Positions 1 to 4,434 of a stretch of 5,853 nucleotides of DNA are shown here, one piece after another (the stretch's first letter is position 1; every line of letters starts with the position of its first letter). Made by a program: the position numbers and the translations under genes. This DNA comes from Anaerolineales bacterium (GTDB taxonomy: Bacteria > Chloroflexota > Anaerolineae > 4572-78 > NAK82). The notes below the pieces were generated by a model. The model did not search any database, was not told the DNA's origin, and saw only the letters and a program-made list of their open reading frames with translations. The DNA lies in the NCBI GenBank assembly GCA_024643945.1, contig JAHELX010000406.1, forward strand, positions 1-5,853, given 5' to 3'.

Positions 1-129
1 CGCCAGCGCCACGCTCAGCACTCACCCCGCGCCAACCTCTCCCAAATCGCCGCCGACGAGCAGGACGATTTGTACCCCCTGATTCCAAATAAGGCGCTAC
101 GAATCGAGAGTCAGGCGGCACCAAGTTAA
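1..129 (+). CDS. Possible C-terminal end of an unrecognised protein, cut by the window edge
   Basis: Reading frame 1 is open from the window edge to a TAA at 127-129. It ends with a mixed hydrophilic segment containing NLSQIAADEQDDLYPLIPNK. The other two forward frames read as proline- and arginine-rich low-complexity peptide, so this is the most protein-like of the three. The frame stops only 6 bases before the tRNA fragment at 136. If that fragment is an attachment-site scar, this would be the last gene of the integrated element. I do not recognise a family, and 42 codons are too few to be sure it is coding. Confidence 0.25.
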   Translation, partial: RQRHAQHSPRANLSQIAADEQDDLYPLIPNKALRIESQAAPS

Positions 130-135
130 TGACCT

Positions 136-178
136 ACTCTTAATCAGCGGGTTACAGGTTCGAGTCCTGTGCGGCTCA
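136..178 (+). tRNA. tRNA-Lys(CTT) 3' half only, probable attachment-site scar
   Basis: The segment reads as the 3' part of a tRNA. The 7-base anticodon loop CTCTTAA (137-143) carries anticodon CTT. The 3' anticodon-stem strand is TCAGC (144-148) and the variable loop is GGGTT (149-153). A perfect T arm follows: ACAGG (154-158), loop TTCGAGT, CCTGT (166-170). Then come the 3' acceptor strand GCGGCTC (171-177) and discriminator A178, followed by CCT rather than encoded CCA. The 5' half is absent. Bases 132-136 pair with only two of five positions of TCAGC, there is no D arm, and no GAGCCGC acceptor strand precedes it. Identity begins at the anticodon loop, a usual crossover point for tyrosine integrases. 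It is therefore unlikely to be a working tRNA. In such events the host's displaced 3' end keeps its own downstream terminator, which is what follows here. Confidence 0.7.
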
Positions 179-202
179 CCTGAACATAAGAGTATAGAAA
201 AT

Positions 203-255
203 ACCACTAAATAGAGTGGTCGAGGGCCTCCCGAAGCGGAGGCCCTCAGTCTTTT
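203..255 (+). terminator. Small hairpin plus strong rho-independent terminator
   Basis: A 6-bp hairpin, ACCACT/AGTGGT (203-208 with 215-220), is followed at once by a perfect 10-bp GC-rich stem. That stem is GAGGGCCTCC (222-231) with GGAGGCCCTC (238-247), a 6-base loop CGAAGC, and then AGTCTTTT. The second hairpin with its T-run is a textbook intrinsic terminator. It lies 44 bases past the tRNA fragment and probably ended the original tRNA transcript. It also insulates the toxin-antitoxin promoter from reading out of the left side. Confidence 0.85.
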
Positions 256-308
256 GACTGCAATTTTGCTGCAACGGGGGTTTCTACCAAATCACCCTTG
301 ACAGAGTA

Positions 309-338
309 CTGGCAGTAAACACATTCTTCAGGTATAAT
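309..338 (+). promoter_or_regulatory. Probable sigma70 promoter of the toxin-antitoxin operon
   Basis: A consensus -10 box TATAAT lies at 333-338. An 18-base spacer separates it from CTGGCA at 309-314, which matches the -35 consensus at four of six positions. Transcription would start near 345. A perfect TTGACA at 298-303 is 29 bases from the -10 box, too far to pair with it. The -35 box lies inside the 11-bp palindrome at 307-317, so a bound repressor there would block RNA polymerase. Confidence 0.65.
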
Positions 339-363
339 TACTGCGGTGACGGAAGGTTTTACT

Positions 364-370
364 GAGGTGA
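364..370 (+). promoter_or_regulatory. Ribosome binding site deciding the antitoxin start
   Basis: GAGGTGA matches seven bases of the Shine-Dalgarno complement and lies 8 bases before ATG 379. The alternative in-frame GTG at 346 would sit almost at the predicted transcription start, with no room for a leader. Confidence 0.7.
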
Positions 371-378
371 AAATCACT

Positions 379-654
379 ATGACCGCACTCAAACGTCAGT
401 TTATCACGGACGCGGAGGGCAATCCGGTTGGCGTTATCTTGCCGCTGGAGGAATTTGTTCTGGTAGAGGATCTACTGGAGCAGCATTTTCCGACCTCTGT
501 CGCCCCCACAGAGGGCGAGCAGGCCAGGCGGACAGAGCACTCTGTGCGAGAAGCAGAATATTTCGGTATGTGGACCAACCGTGAGGATATGCAAGGTCTG
601 TCGTCACGGGAGTGGCTGGAGCGTCTGCGTAGCCAACAGTGGTCGCGCCAATGA
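379..654 (+). CDS. Antitoxin of a type II (VapBC-type) toxin-antitoxin pair
   Basis: This is a 91-residue protein starting at ATG 379, chosen for the well-placed GAGGTGA. A GTG at 346 would add 11 residues, but the family usually begins with the MTALKxQFIT segment. Residues 4-25 (LKRQFITDAEGNPVGVILPL) look like the N-terminal DNA-binding and dimerisation strands of Phd/VapB-like antitoxins. An acidic helix EEFVLVEDLLEQ follows. The charged C-terminal part (about 40-91) ends in GMWTNREDM and SREWLERLRSQQW, a tail typical of antitoxins that wrap around PIN toxins. Its TGA (652-654) overlaps the toxin ATG, as expected for a translationally coupled pair. It should neutralise the toxin and repress the operon through the upstream repeats. 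The exact antitoxin family (Phd/YefM or another VapB-like group) cannot be fixed by eye. Confidence 0.8.
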   Translation: MTALKRQFITDAEGNPVGVILPLEEFVLVEDLLEQHFPTSVAPTEGEQARRTEHSVREAEYFGMWTNREDMQGLSSREWLERLRSQQWSRQ

Positions 655-1040
655 CCGGCAAGCTCCTGGACACTACCGTGCTGGTCGATCTGTCGCGGGG
701 CAGCGAAGAAGCTGCCGACTTCGTGGATTCTGCATTTGCCTCTGGCGCGCCCCTTTTCATTTCCGCGATCTCGGCCATGGAACTAATCGCGGGATGTCGC
801 AACCAGGAAGAGATTGACAAAGCCAGAAAGTTGATTGCCGACTTCGTCGTCGTGCACATCTCGTCATTGGAGTCTGCCAAAGCATATGAGCTTATGCTGG
901 CATATAGTAAGAGTCATGGCCTTGCCATACCGGATGCTTTGATTGCCGCAACTGCCGTTACGCATGGCCTTGAGCTTACCAGTGACAATGAGCGTCATTT
1001 CAAGATGATACCTGGCCTGGAGGTAAAGCGCCCATATTGA
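651..1040 (+). CDS. vapC: PIN-domain toxin (VapC-type ribonuclease)
   Basis: This 129-residue protein has the usual VapC length. Start ATG 651 overlaps the antitoxin stop as ATGA; a GTG at 639 in the same frame lacks that coupling. The PIN acidic residues are all visible. D7 is in LLDTTVLVDL, E44 is in ISAMELIAG, D95 is in LAIPDALIAATA, and D112 is in the terminal TSDNERHF motif. Together these coordinate the divalent metal for RNA cleavage. VapC toxins act in the cytoplasm on tRNA or rRNA and are held inactive by the cognate antitoxin. The target here cannot be predicted. All catalytic residues are retained, so the toxin looks active. A toxin-antitoxin pair beside a tRNA scar is typical of genomic-island borders, where it stabilises the flanking DNA. 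Confidence 0.9.
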   Translation: MTGKLLDTTVLVDLSRGSEEAADFVDSAFASGAPLFISAISAMELIAGCRNQEEIDKARKLIADFVVVHISSLESAKAYELMLAYSKSHGLAIPDALIAATAVTHGLELTSDNERHFKMIPGLEVKRPY

Positions 1041-1099
1041 AAAGCGCTGCTAAACAACGGAGATTTCTTTGCCAGGTGAGCCTAGTCTTCCTTGAGTGC

Positions 1100-1228
1100 C
1101 TACTCTGACGTTATCCACAACTCTACCCAAGAGGCAGCGTCTGGCATGTCGCTGGCTAGCGCTGTCTGTTTGATCGTATCAAGATCAACGAACCCGGCGC
1201 AATTCAATTTCCTGCGACTACCGCGGCT
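1100..1228 (-). pseudogene. Possible 3' remnant of an unrecognised gene
   Basis: On the minus strand, immediately past the SnoaL-like stop and in another frame, 42 codons run to a TAG at 1102-1100. The last 30 or so look coding: they contain AGFVDLDTIKQTALASDM and then PDAASWVELWITSE. The segment AGFVDLDTI resembles the late strand of class I methyltransferases (usually AGF-[VT]-D-[IV]), but this is only suggestive. There is no start codon of its own with a ribosome binding site. If real, it is the tail of a gene whose 5' part was deleted, in line with the other remnants in this stretch. It could equally be a chance open frame. Confidence 0.3.
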
Positions 1229-1584
1229 CACTTGTTCTCCACCCACCATTCAGTGAATTCCACACTCTCGCCTTTCTCATTCAGCTTGATAAACCATATA
1301 TTGCTATACTCACGCGCTGGATTCATGTAGCGAGTTAGAGCTCGAATAACCCCGAGGTCTCCTTCGGTGGCCGCCAATTCATATTCAAACGTGAATGAAC
1401 CGGGCTCATCCTTGTGACTCAACCACTCGTCGATAATCGCTTCGCGGCCTCGCCACGGCTCGTCAAACGGCCCGGTATAGTAAGAAGCGTCATCCGAGAA
1501 GAGAAGCCCGATATCCTTGGGATCATTGCTGTTCCAGGCACGAAGATATCCTTCGACCCAATTTATGAAATCGTTTCTATCCAC
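1228..1584 (-). CDS. SnoaL-like / NTF2-fold protein of unknown substrate
   Basis: This 118-residue protein has the size of a single SnoaL-like (NTF2-like, DUF4440-type) domain. An N-terminal helix (FINWVEGYLRAWNSNDP) precedes LFSDDASYYTGPF and a helix after WRGREAIIDEWL. The curved sheet then ends in SNIWFIKLNEKGESVEF and TEWW. Such folds form a cone-shaped pocket used by small isomerases, cyclases and ligand-binding proteins; the substrate cannot be told from sequence. The start is GTG 1584, with GAGGTG at 1597-1592 (7-base spacing) preceded by an overlapping AGGAG. It begins inside the last 22 bases of the SRPBCC remnant, so the two were co-transcribed and probably translationally coupled. 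It looks complete and, unlike its upstream neighbours, may still be expressed from the promoter at 2071-2043. Confidence 0.8.
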   Translation of the reverse strand: MDRNDFINWVEGYLRAWNSNDPKDIGLLFSDDASYYTGPFDEPWRGREAIIDEWLSHKDEPGSFTFEYELAATEGDLGVIRALTRYMNPAREYSNIWFIKLNEKGESVEFTEWWVENK

Positions 1585-1928
1585 CTTGATGCACCTCTCC
1601 TTTCATGTGTGGCATGCCTGCCATCCTGGAGAACGACATGGCCCGTTTCAAGGAGCTTCTTGAGTTTGGCCAGGTTCTCGGCCACAGCGGACTTGATCCT
1701 GCCTGCCGCCAACCTCTCCAGAAGTGCCGGCCTTCCCGTGTCGAGCTTCCATTCATCTATGACGCGGGTGGCGGTCCCTTCCTCCTCAAGCCTGAATCGC
1801 ATCTCGAGGTCAGGAGACGACTGGGGCAAGGTCTTCACAGCTACCTTTTGGTTCGGCACGAATTCGATAATGCGAAAGGTCTGTTCATCCGTCTTACGGG
1901 CCTGATGATATGTTGTTAAGGACCCGAA
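1563..1928 (-). pseudogene. SRPBCC (START-like) family gene lacking its N-terminus
   Basis: The frame is open from the TGA at 1931-1929 to TAA at 1565-1563. The first possible start codon is GTG 1859, which has no good ribosome binding site. Homology-like sequence begins well before that GTG: GSLTTYHQARKTDEQTFRI, then EFVPNQKVAVKT. It continues through LEMRFRLEEEGTATRVIDEW and ends with a long C-terminal helix, AENLAKLKKLLETG. This is the order of strands and final helix seen in the C-terminal two thirds of SRPBCC proteins, which are usually about 140-150 residues. Roughly the first 40-50 residues (first helix and strand) are missing. They are replaced in frame by a fragment of another gene plus a stop. 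The protein would not fold as a normal SRPBCC domain, so I call it a pseudogene. Reinitiation at GTG 1859 cannot be excluded. Confidence 0.65.
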
Positions 1929-2009
1929 TCAAGCGCCCGTCTTCCTGACACGCTGCGCTGTCTTGATCTGAACAGAGCCTGTCTGAATAGCATGAATCTT
2001 GACGGTCAC
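1929..2009 (-). pseudogene. 5' fragment of an MBL-fold metallo-hydrolase gene
   Basis: Twenty-six codons run from GTG 2009 to TGA 1931-1929. The peptide begins MTVKIHAIQTGSVQIKT, which I recognise as the usual first strand of a group of MBL-fold hydrolases (lactonase-like proteins beginning VKIHAIQTG). Everything after residue 26 is missing, including the metal-binding HxHxDH motif, so there can be no activity. A good ribosome binding site, AGGAG at 2020-2016, lies 6 bases before the GTG, and a promoter lies upstream. This is therefore the true start of the original operon. The TGA is in frame with the SRPBCC remnant that follows, so the join appears to be a deletion between two genes once in the same operon. 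Family assignment rests on 26 residues only. Confidence 0.55.
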
Positions 2010-2042
2010 GACACTCTCCTGTCTAAGCTGCTCAGGCTGATT

Positions 2043-2071
2043 AGTATACCACGTCTTCTCTATATTTCCAA
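2043..2071 (-). promoter_or_regulatory. Sigma70 promoter of the decayed MBL/SRPBCC/SnoaL operon
   Basis: On the minus strand TTGGAA (2071-2066; four of six consensus positions) is followed by a 17-base spacer and TATACT (2048-2043; five of six). Transcription would begin near 2036, about 27 bases before the MBL fragment's GTG. It could still supply mRNA for the SnoaL-like gene. Confidence 0.6.
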
Positions 2072-2111
2072 TCATCTTTGTCCGAAATCAGCAATGCCAA
2101 ATGGCGATCAG

Positions 2112-2122
2112 GTGCCAGGCAC
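2112..2122. repeat. GTGCCAGGCAC palindrome, possible REP-like element
   Basis: This is a perfect 5+1+5 palindrome, extended as AGGTGCCAGGCACTT with one more flanking pair after a G-T mismatch. From memory, AAGTGCCTGGCACCT-type sequences recur as short intergenic palindromes in many bacteria, in some cases with REP-associated (IS200/Y1-type) transposases. Only one copy is visible here, so its repeat status is inference. Confidence 0.35.
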
Positions 2123-2153
2123 TTCAGTCTCACGGAGAGTCGCTCAATTTCTA

Positions 2154-2179
2154 CCCCGGCCCGCGCGGCGCAGCCGGGG
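2154..2179. repeat. GC-rich inverted repeat between divergent promoters
   Basis: CCCCGGC (2154-2160) and GCCGGGG (2173-2179) form a perfect 7-bp stem with a 12-base GC-only-but-one loop. An alternative pairing of GCCCGC (2159-2164) with GCGGGC (2179-2184) competes with it. There is no T-run on either side, so this is not a clear terminator. It sits between the leftward promoter (2071-2043) and the rightward one (2202-2230). It could be a structural repeat or a roadblock to readthrough. Confidence 0.4.
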
Positions 2180-2201
2180 CGGGCTGGCGAGGCTCAGCTC
2201 T

Positions 2202-2230
2202 TTGCCAAACCCGACTGCCTATGCTACAAT
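2202..2230 (+). promoter_or_regulatory. Sigma70 promoter of the ATPase gene
   Basis: TTGCCA (2202-2207; five of six) is followed by a 17-base spacer and TACAAT (2225-2230; five of six). A TG at 2222-2223 gives an extended -10. Transcription should start near 2237, leaving a leader of about 54 bases. A second -10-like TATACT at 2246-2251 lies inside the spacer of the downstream inverted repeat but has no good -35 partner. Confidence 0.65.
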
Positions 2231-2268
2231 AAGGCACATGCTCATTATACTAATCTGCATGTGCCTTA
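2230..2268. promoter_or_regulatory. Perfect 12-bp inverted repeat at the ATPase promoter, candidate operator
   Basis: TAAGGCACATGC (2230-2241) and GCATGTGCCTTA (2257-2268) are perfect reverse complements, separated by a 15-base AT-rich spacer. The left arm starts on the last base of the -10 box and covers the predicted transcription start. The right arm ends 22 bases before the ATPase ATG. Arm centres are 27 bp apart. If transcription starts at 2237, only part of the left arm would be in the RNA, so a DNA-binding site for a dimeric or tetrameric regulator is more likely than an RNA hairpin. The regulator is unknown. Confidence 0.5.
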
Positions 2269-2290
2269 GTTATATGAAAGAGTCCGCCCT

Positions 2291-3772
2291 ATGTTTGTAA
2301 ACCGTGAGACAGAAATGGCTTTCCTGAGTGCCAGCCTGGAACGCAAGTATCCCTCGGCGGCTCAGTTCATCTTGCTCTATGGCCGCCGCCGGGTGGGCAA
2401 GACCGTTCTCTTGCGCCATTGGGCGGAGACTTCTGGTTTGACTCACACCTACTGGGCCGCCGAGAAGGAACCGGCGCTGCTGCAGCGTCGCAAACTCTTC
2501 GCTCGCGTGCTGGGCGTCGAAACGGCGCAGGCCACAACCTTCGACACCTGGGCCGACTGCTGGCAGGCCATCGCCGCTGTCCTACCTGCACTTGGGGCGC
2601 AGGCACAAGTGGGAGACCGCCGCCACATCCTCATCCTCGACGAGTTCCCCTACGCCGCTGAAAGCGACCCGGCCATGCTTTCCTCGCTGCAGCACGCCTG
2701 GGACCAGCTTTTCAAGGCATCCCAATTAGTCATCGTCTTGTGCGGATCTCACATCCACGCCATGGAAACGCTGCAAGCGCGCCAATCTCCCCTCTTCGGC
2801 CGGCTGACCGGCCAATGGCATCTTCAGCCCCTGCTCTTCGCGGACCTGCACCAGTTCCTGCCGGCGTGGTCGGCCGAAGAGCGGGTGGCGGCCTACGCCG
2901 TAGTGGGAGGGGTACCAGCTTACCTGGAATGGTTAGATCCGGAACGGTCTCTCAGCGACAACATCAGCCAGGTCATCCTGGCCCCGGGGAGTATGTTCGT
3001 CGCGGAACCGGCCTTTCTGCTCTACGACGAGGTGCGTGAACCCCGTGCCCACCTGGCGATTCTGCAGGCCATTGGCGCCGGGCACCACACGCTGTCCGAC
3101 ATCGCCAATGCCGCCCTGGTGGGACGGACTCACCTCACGGCGTACCTGGCCCGCCTGCAAGAATTGCGCCTGGTTGAGCGGCGCCTGCCGGTGACCATCC
3201 CCCCGAGCCAGCGGAGGCGTTCCCGGAAGGGACGCTATCACCTCAACGATGCCTATTTCCGCTTCTACTTTCGCTTCATCGCTCCTCGATATGACGAGCT
3301 GACCTACCGGCCGGAGCGGGTCCTGCCCCTCATCCGGGAAGGATTGCGAGCGTTTGTGGGAGGAACAGCCTTTGAGGAGCTCAGCCGCCAGTGGGTCGAC
3401 ATACAAGGGCGAGCGGGCCAGTTGCCGTTCGAACCGGAAGAGGTCGGGGGTCACTGGAGCCGCCGGGTGCAGGTAGATGTAGTGGCGGCCAATTGGCGCC
3501 AGCGGGCCATTCTATTAGGCGAGTGCAAGTGGGGGGGTGAGCGCGTGGGGCGTGCCCTGCTGAGGGAGCTGGTTGAGACCAAAACGCCCAGGGTGCTGGC
3601 GGCGCTACCGGATAAGGGGATAGGCTGGACGGTACACTACGCCTTCTTTGCCCGCGCTGGTTTTACTGAAGCCGCCCGGGCCGAGGCTGAGCAGCACCAG
3701 GTCACGCTGGTGGATCTGAAGAGGCTGGATACCGACTTGCGAGAGGCACAGAAAAGTCGCGCAAATAGGTAG
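2291..3772 (+). CDS. Archaeal-type ATPase (ATPase_2) with DUF234-like nuclease-fold C-terminus
   Basis: This 493-residue protein opens with FVNRETE, the hallmark start of ATPase_2 (archaeal-type P-loop) proteins. The Walker A motif GRRRVGKT is at 31-38 and Walker B ILILDEF at 113-119. A sensor-like segment IVLCGS is at 148-153, followed by SPLFGRLTGQWHLQPL. A winged-helix region spans about 255-300 (LSDIANAALVGRTHLTAYLARL then LVERRLP). The sequence YHLNDAYFRFYFRFI (316-330) is typical of the linker to DUF234. The C-terminal part resembles a PD-(D/E)XK fold: D396 in QVDVVA, then E411 and K413 in LLGECKW. ATP binding and hydrolysis can be predicted; the client is unknown for the whole family, and possible roles in DNA or mobile-element biology are speculation. 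The start is ATG 2291, with only a weak AAGAG upstream. No partner gene is adjacent on the same strand, and it converges with the PlsY gene across 55 bases. Confidence 0.88.
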   Translation: MFVNRETEMAFLSASLERKYPSAAQFILLYGRRRVGKTVLLRHWAETSGLTHTYWAAEKEPALLQRRKLFARVLGVETAQATTFDTWADCWQAIAAVLPALGAQAQVGDRRHILILDEFPYAAESDPAMLSSLQHAWDQLFKASQLVIVLCGSHIHAMETLQARQSPLFGRLTGQWHLQPLLFADLHQFLPAWSAEERVAAYAVVGGVPAYLEWLDPERSLSDNISQVILAPGSMFVAEPAFLLYDEVREPRAHLAILQAIGAGHHTLSDIANAALVGRTHLTAYLARLQELRLVERRLPVTIPPSQRRRSRKGRYHLNDAYFRFYFRFIAPRYDELTYRPERVLPLIREGLRAFVGGTAFEELSRQWVDIQGRAGQLPFEPEEVGGHWSRRVQVDVVAANWRQRAILLGECKWGGERVGRALLRELVETKTPRVLAALPDKGIGWTVHYAFFARAGFTEAARAEAEQHQVTLVDLKRLDTDLREAQKSRANR

Positions 3773-3827
3773 TGTATTCATAGAGAGATCTTTCCCCCGC
3801 CGTTGTAGCGGCCCTGCTGACCCTGAC
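3773..3827. other. Short gap between convergent ATPase and PlsY genes
   Basis: These 55 bases separate two converging stops. I see a weak 4-bp GC hairpin (around CCGCCGTTGTAGCGG) and a CCTGACTCAGG palindrome at 3822-3832 that overlaps the PlsY stop. Neither has a T-run, so no convincing terminator can be named for either gene. Confidence 0.4.
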
Positions 3828-4403
3828 TCAGGTCGCCACATGGCGCGCCTGCCGTGTCCGTAGCAGCTTCATCAGCGCATGGGTCAGCAGCAATACTACG
3901 ACGTAGAGCAACAGCTTGGCAGGCTGACCCGCCAGCCACATCAGGATGACCAGGGTGACAAAGCCGGCGGTACAGCTCAGCTCCCAGTTGCGAGTGAGTA
4001 CCAGGGCGATTGCCAGGACGCCCAACGACGGTACCGTCTGCTGGGGAAAGAGTACGCAGAAAACCCCCACCATCGCCGCCATTCCCTGCCCCCCTCGGAA
4101 TCCCAGGAACAGAGGGAAATCGTGGCCCAACACGGCGCATGCGGCCGCCAGCAACACAACCCCTTCCGAGACCGACAAGTAACGCGCCAGGGCTACGGCA
4201 AGCGCACCTTTGCCGATATCGGCAACGCCTACCACCACACCCGCCAGCCTCCCCACCGACTCAAAGGTGTTTTTGGCCCCCATGTTCCCATCGCCAACTT
4301 GCCGGATTTCTACCCCAGCCACCAAGCGCGCCACGATATAGGCGGAGGGAATTGAGCCTAGCAGATAAGCACCCAGTAGTGCCTCCCAAGCGTGTAGGGT
4401 CAT
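3828..4403 (-). CDS. plsY: PlsY-family acyl-phosphate:glycerol-3-phosphate acyltransferase, divergent
   Basis: This 191-residue integral membrane protein has several hydrophobic helices. The PlsY motifs appear in order: GSIPSAYIVARL at 16-27, GDGNMGAKN at 37-45 (canonical GSGNxGATN), DIGKG at 62-66, and GHDFPLFLGFRGGQGMAA at 93-110 (canonical GHxFPxFxxFxGGKxVAT). PlsY transfers the acyl group from acyl-phosphate to glycerol-3-phosphate at the inner face of the membrane, the first step of phospholipid synthesis. The phosphate-binding glycine loop is largely kept. However, the usual lysine of GGK is Q106, the following threonine is alanine, and GATN has become GAKN. It may therefore be a paralogue with altered substrate or activity. 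ATG 4403 places motif 1 at the usual distance from the N-terminus, although no well-spaced Shine-Dalgarno site precedes it: AAGGA is adjacent and GGAGG is 16 bases away. It lies 31 bases downstream of the radical SAM gene, so the two probably share a transcript. Confidence 0.85.
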   Translation of the reverse strand: MTLHAWEALLGAYLLGSIPSAYIVARLVAGVEIRQVGDGNMGAKNTFESVGRLAGVVVGVADIGKGALAVALARYLSVSEGVVLLAAACAVLGHDFPLFLGFRGGQGMAAMVGVFCVLFPQQTVPSLGVLAIALVLTRNWELSCTAGFVTLVILMWLAGQPAKLLLYVVVLLLTHALMKLLRTRQARHVAT

Positions 4404-4434
4404 TCCTTATATTGCCCTGCCTCCAGTTTTCCCC

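Larger units (their letters stand above)
307..370 (+). repeat. TACTG repeats, candidate antitoxin operator
   Basis: TACTG-G-CAGTA at 307-317 is an 11-bp palindrome lying over the -35 box. Two longer direct copies follow. TTACTGCGGTGA at 338-349 directly abuts the -10 box, and TTACTGAGGTGA is at 359-370. They match at 11 of 12 positions and start exactly 21 bp apart, close to two helical turns. VapB- and Phd-type antitoxins commonly repress their own promoter by binding such repeats; that these are the binding sites is inference. The second copy also contains the antitoxin ribosome binding site, so that part of the match could simply reflect Shine-Dalgarno sequence. Confidence 0.4.

Noticed and set aside
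106..178. A complete tRNA-Lys gene
   Set aside because: The length would fit, but bases 106-135 form neither a D arm nor a matching acceptor strand, and the 5' anticodon stem pairs at only two of five positions.
298..303. Perfect TTGACA as the -35 box of the toxin-antitoxin promoter
   Set aside because: It is 29 bases from the only good -10 box (333-338), and no -10-like hexamer lies at the right distance.
346..378. GTG 346 as the antitoxin start
   Set aside because: It would fall at the predicted transcription start without a leader; ATG 379 has a 7-base Shine-Dalgarno match at good spacing and fits the family start.
1170..1188. TTGATC...GATCAA inverted repeat as a terminator for the flanking convergent genes
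   Set aside because: It has only a 6-bp AT-rich stem with no T-run on either strand, and it lies inside a possible coding remnant.
1414..1905. Long plus-strand open frames opposite the SnoaL-like and SRPBCC sequences
   Set aside because: They are antisense to recognisable protein families, and their translations lack domain-like patterns.
2367..3454. Several open frames overlapping the ATPase gene on both strands
   Set aside because: They are arginine- and proline-rich shadows of a high-GC gene; the 493-residue frame carries all recognisable motifs.
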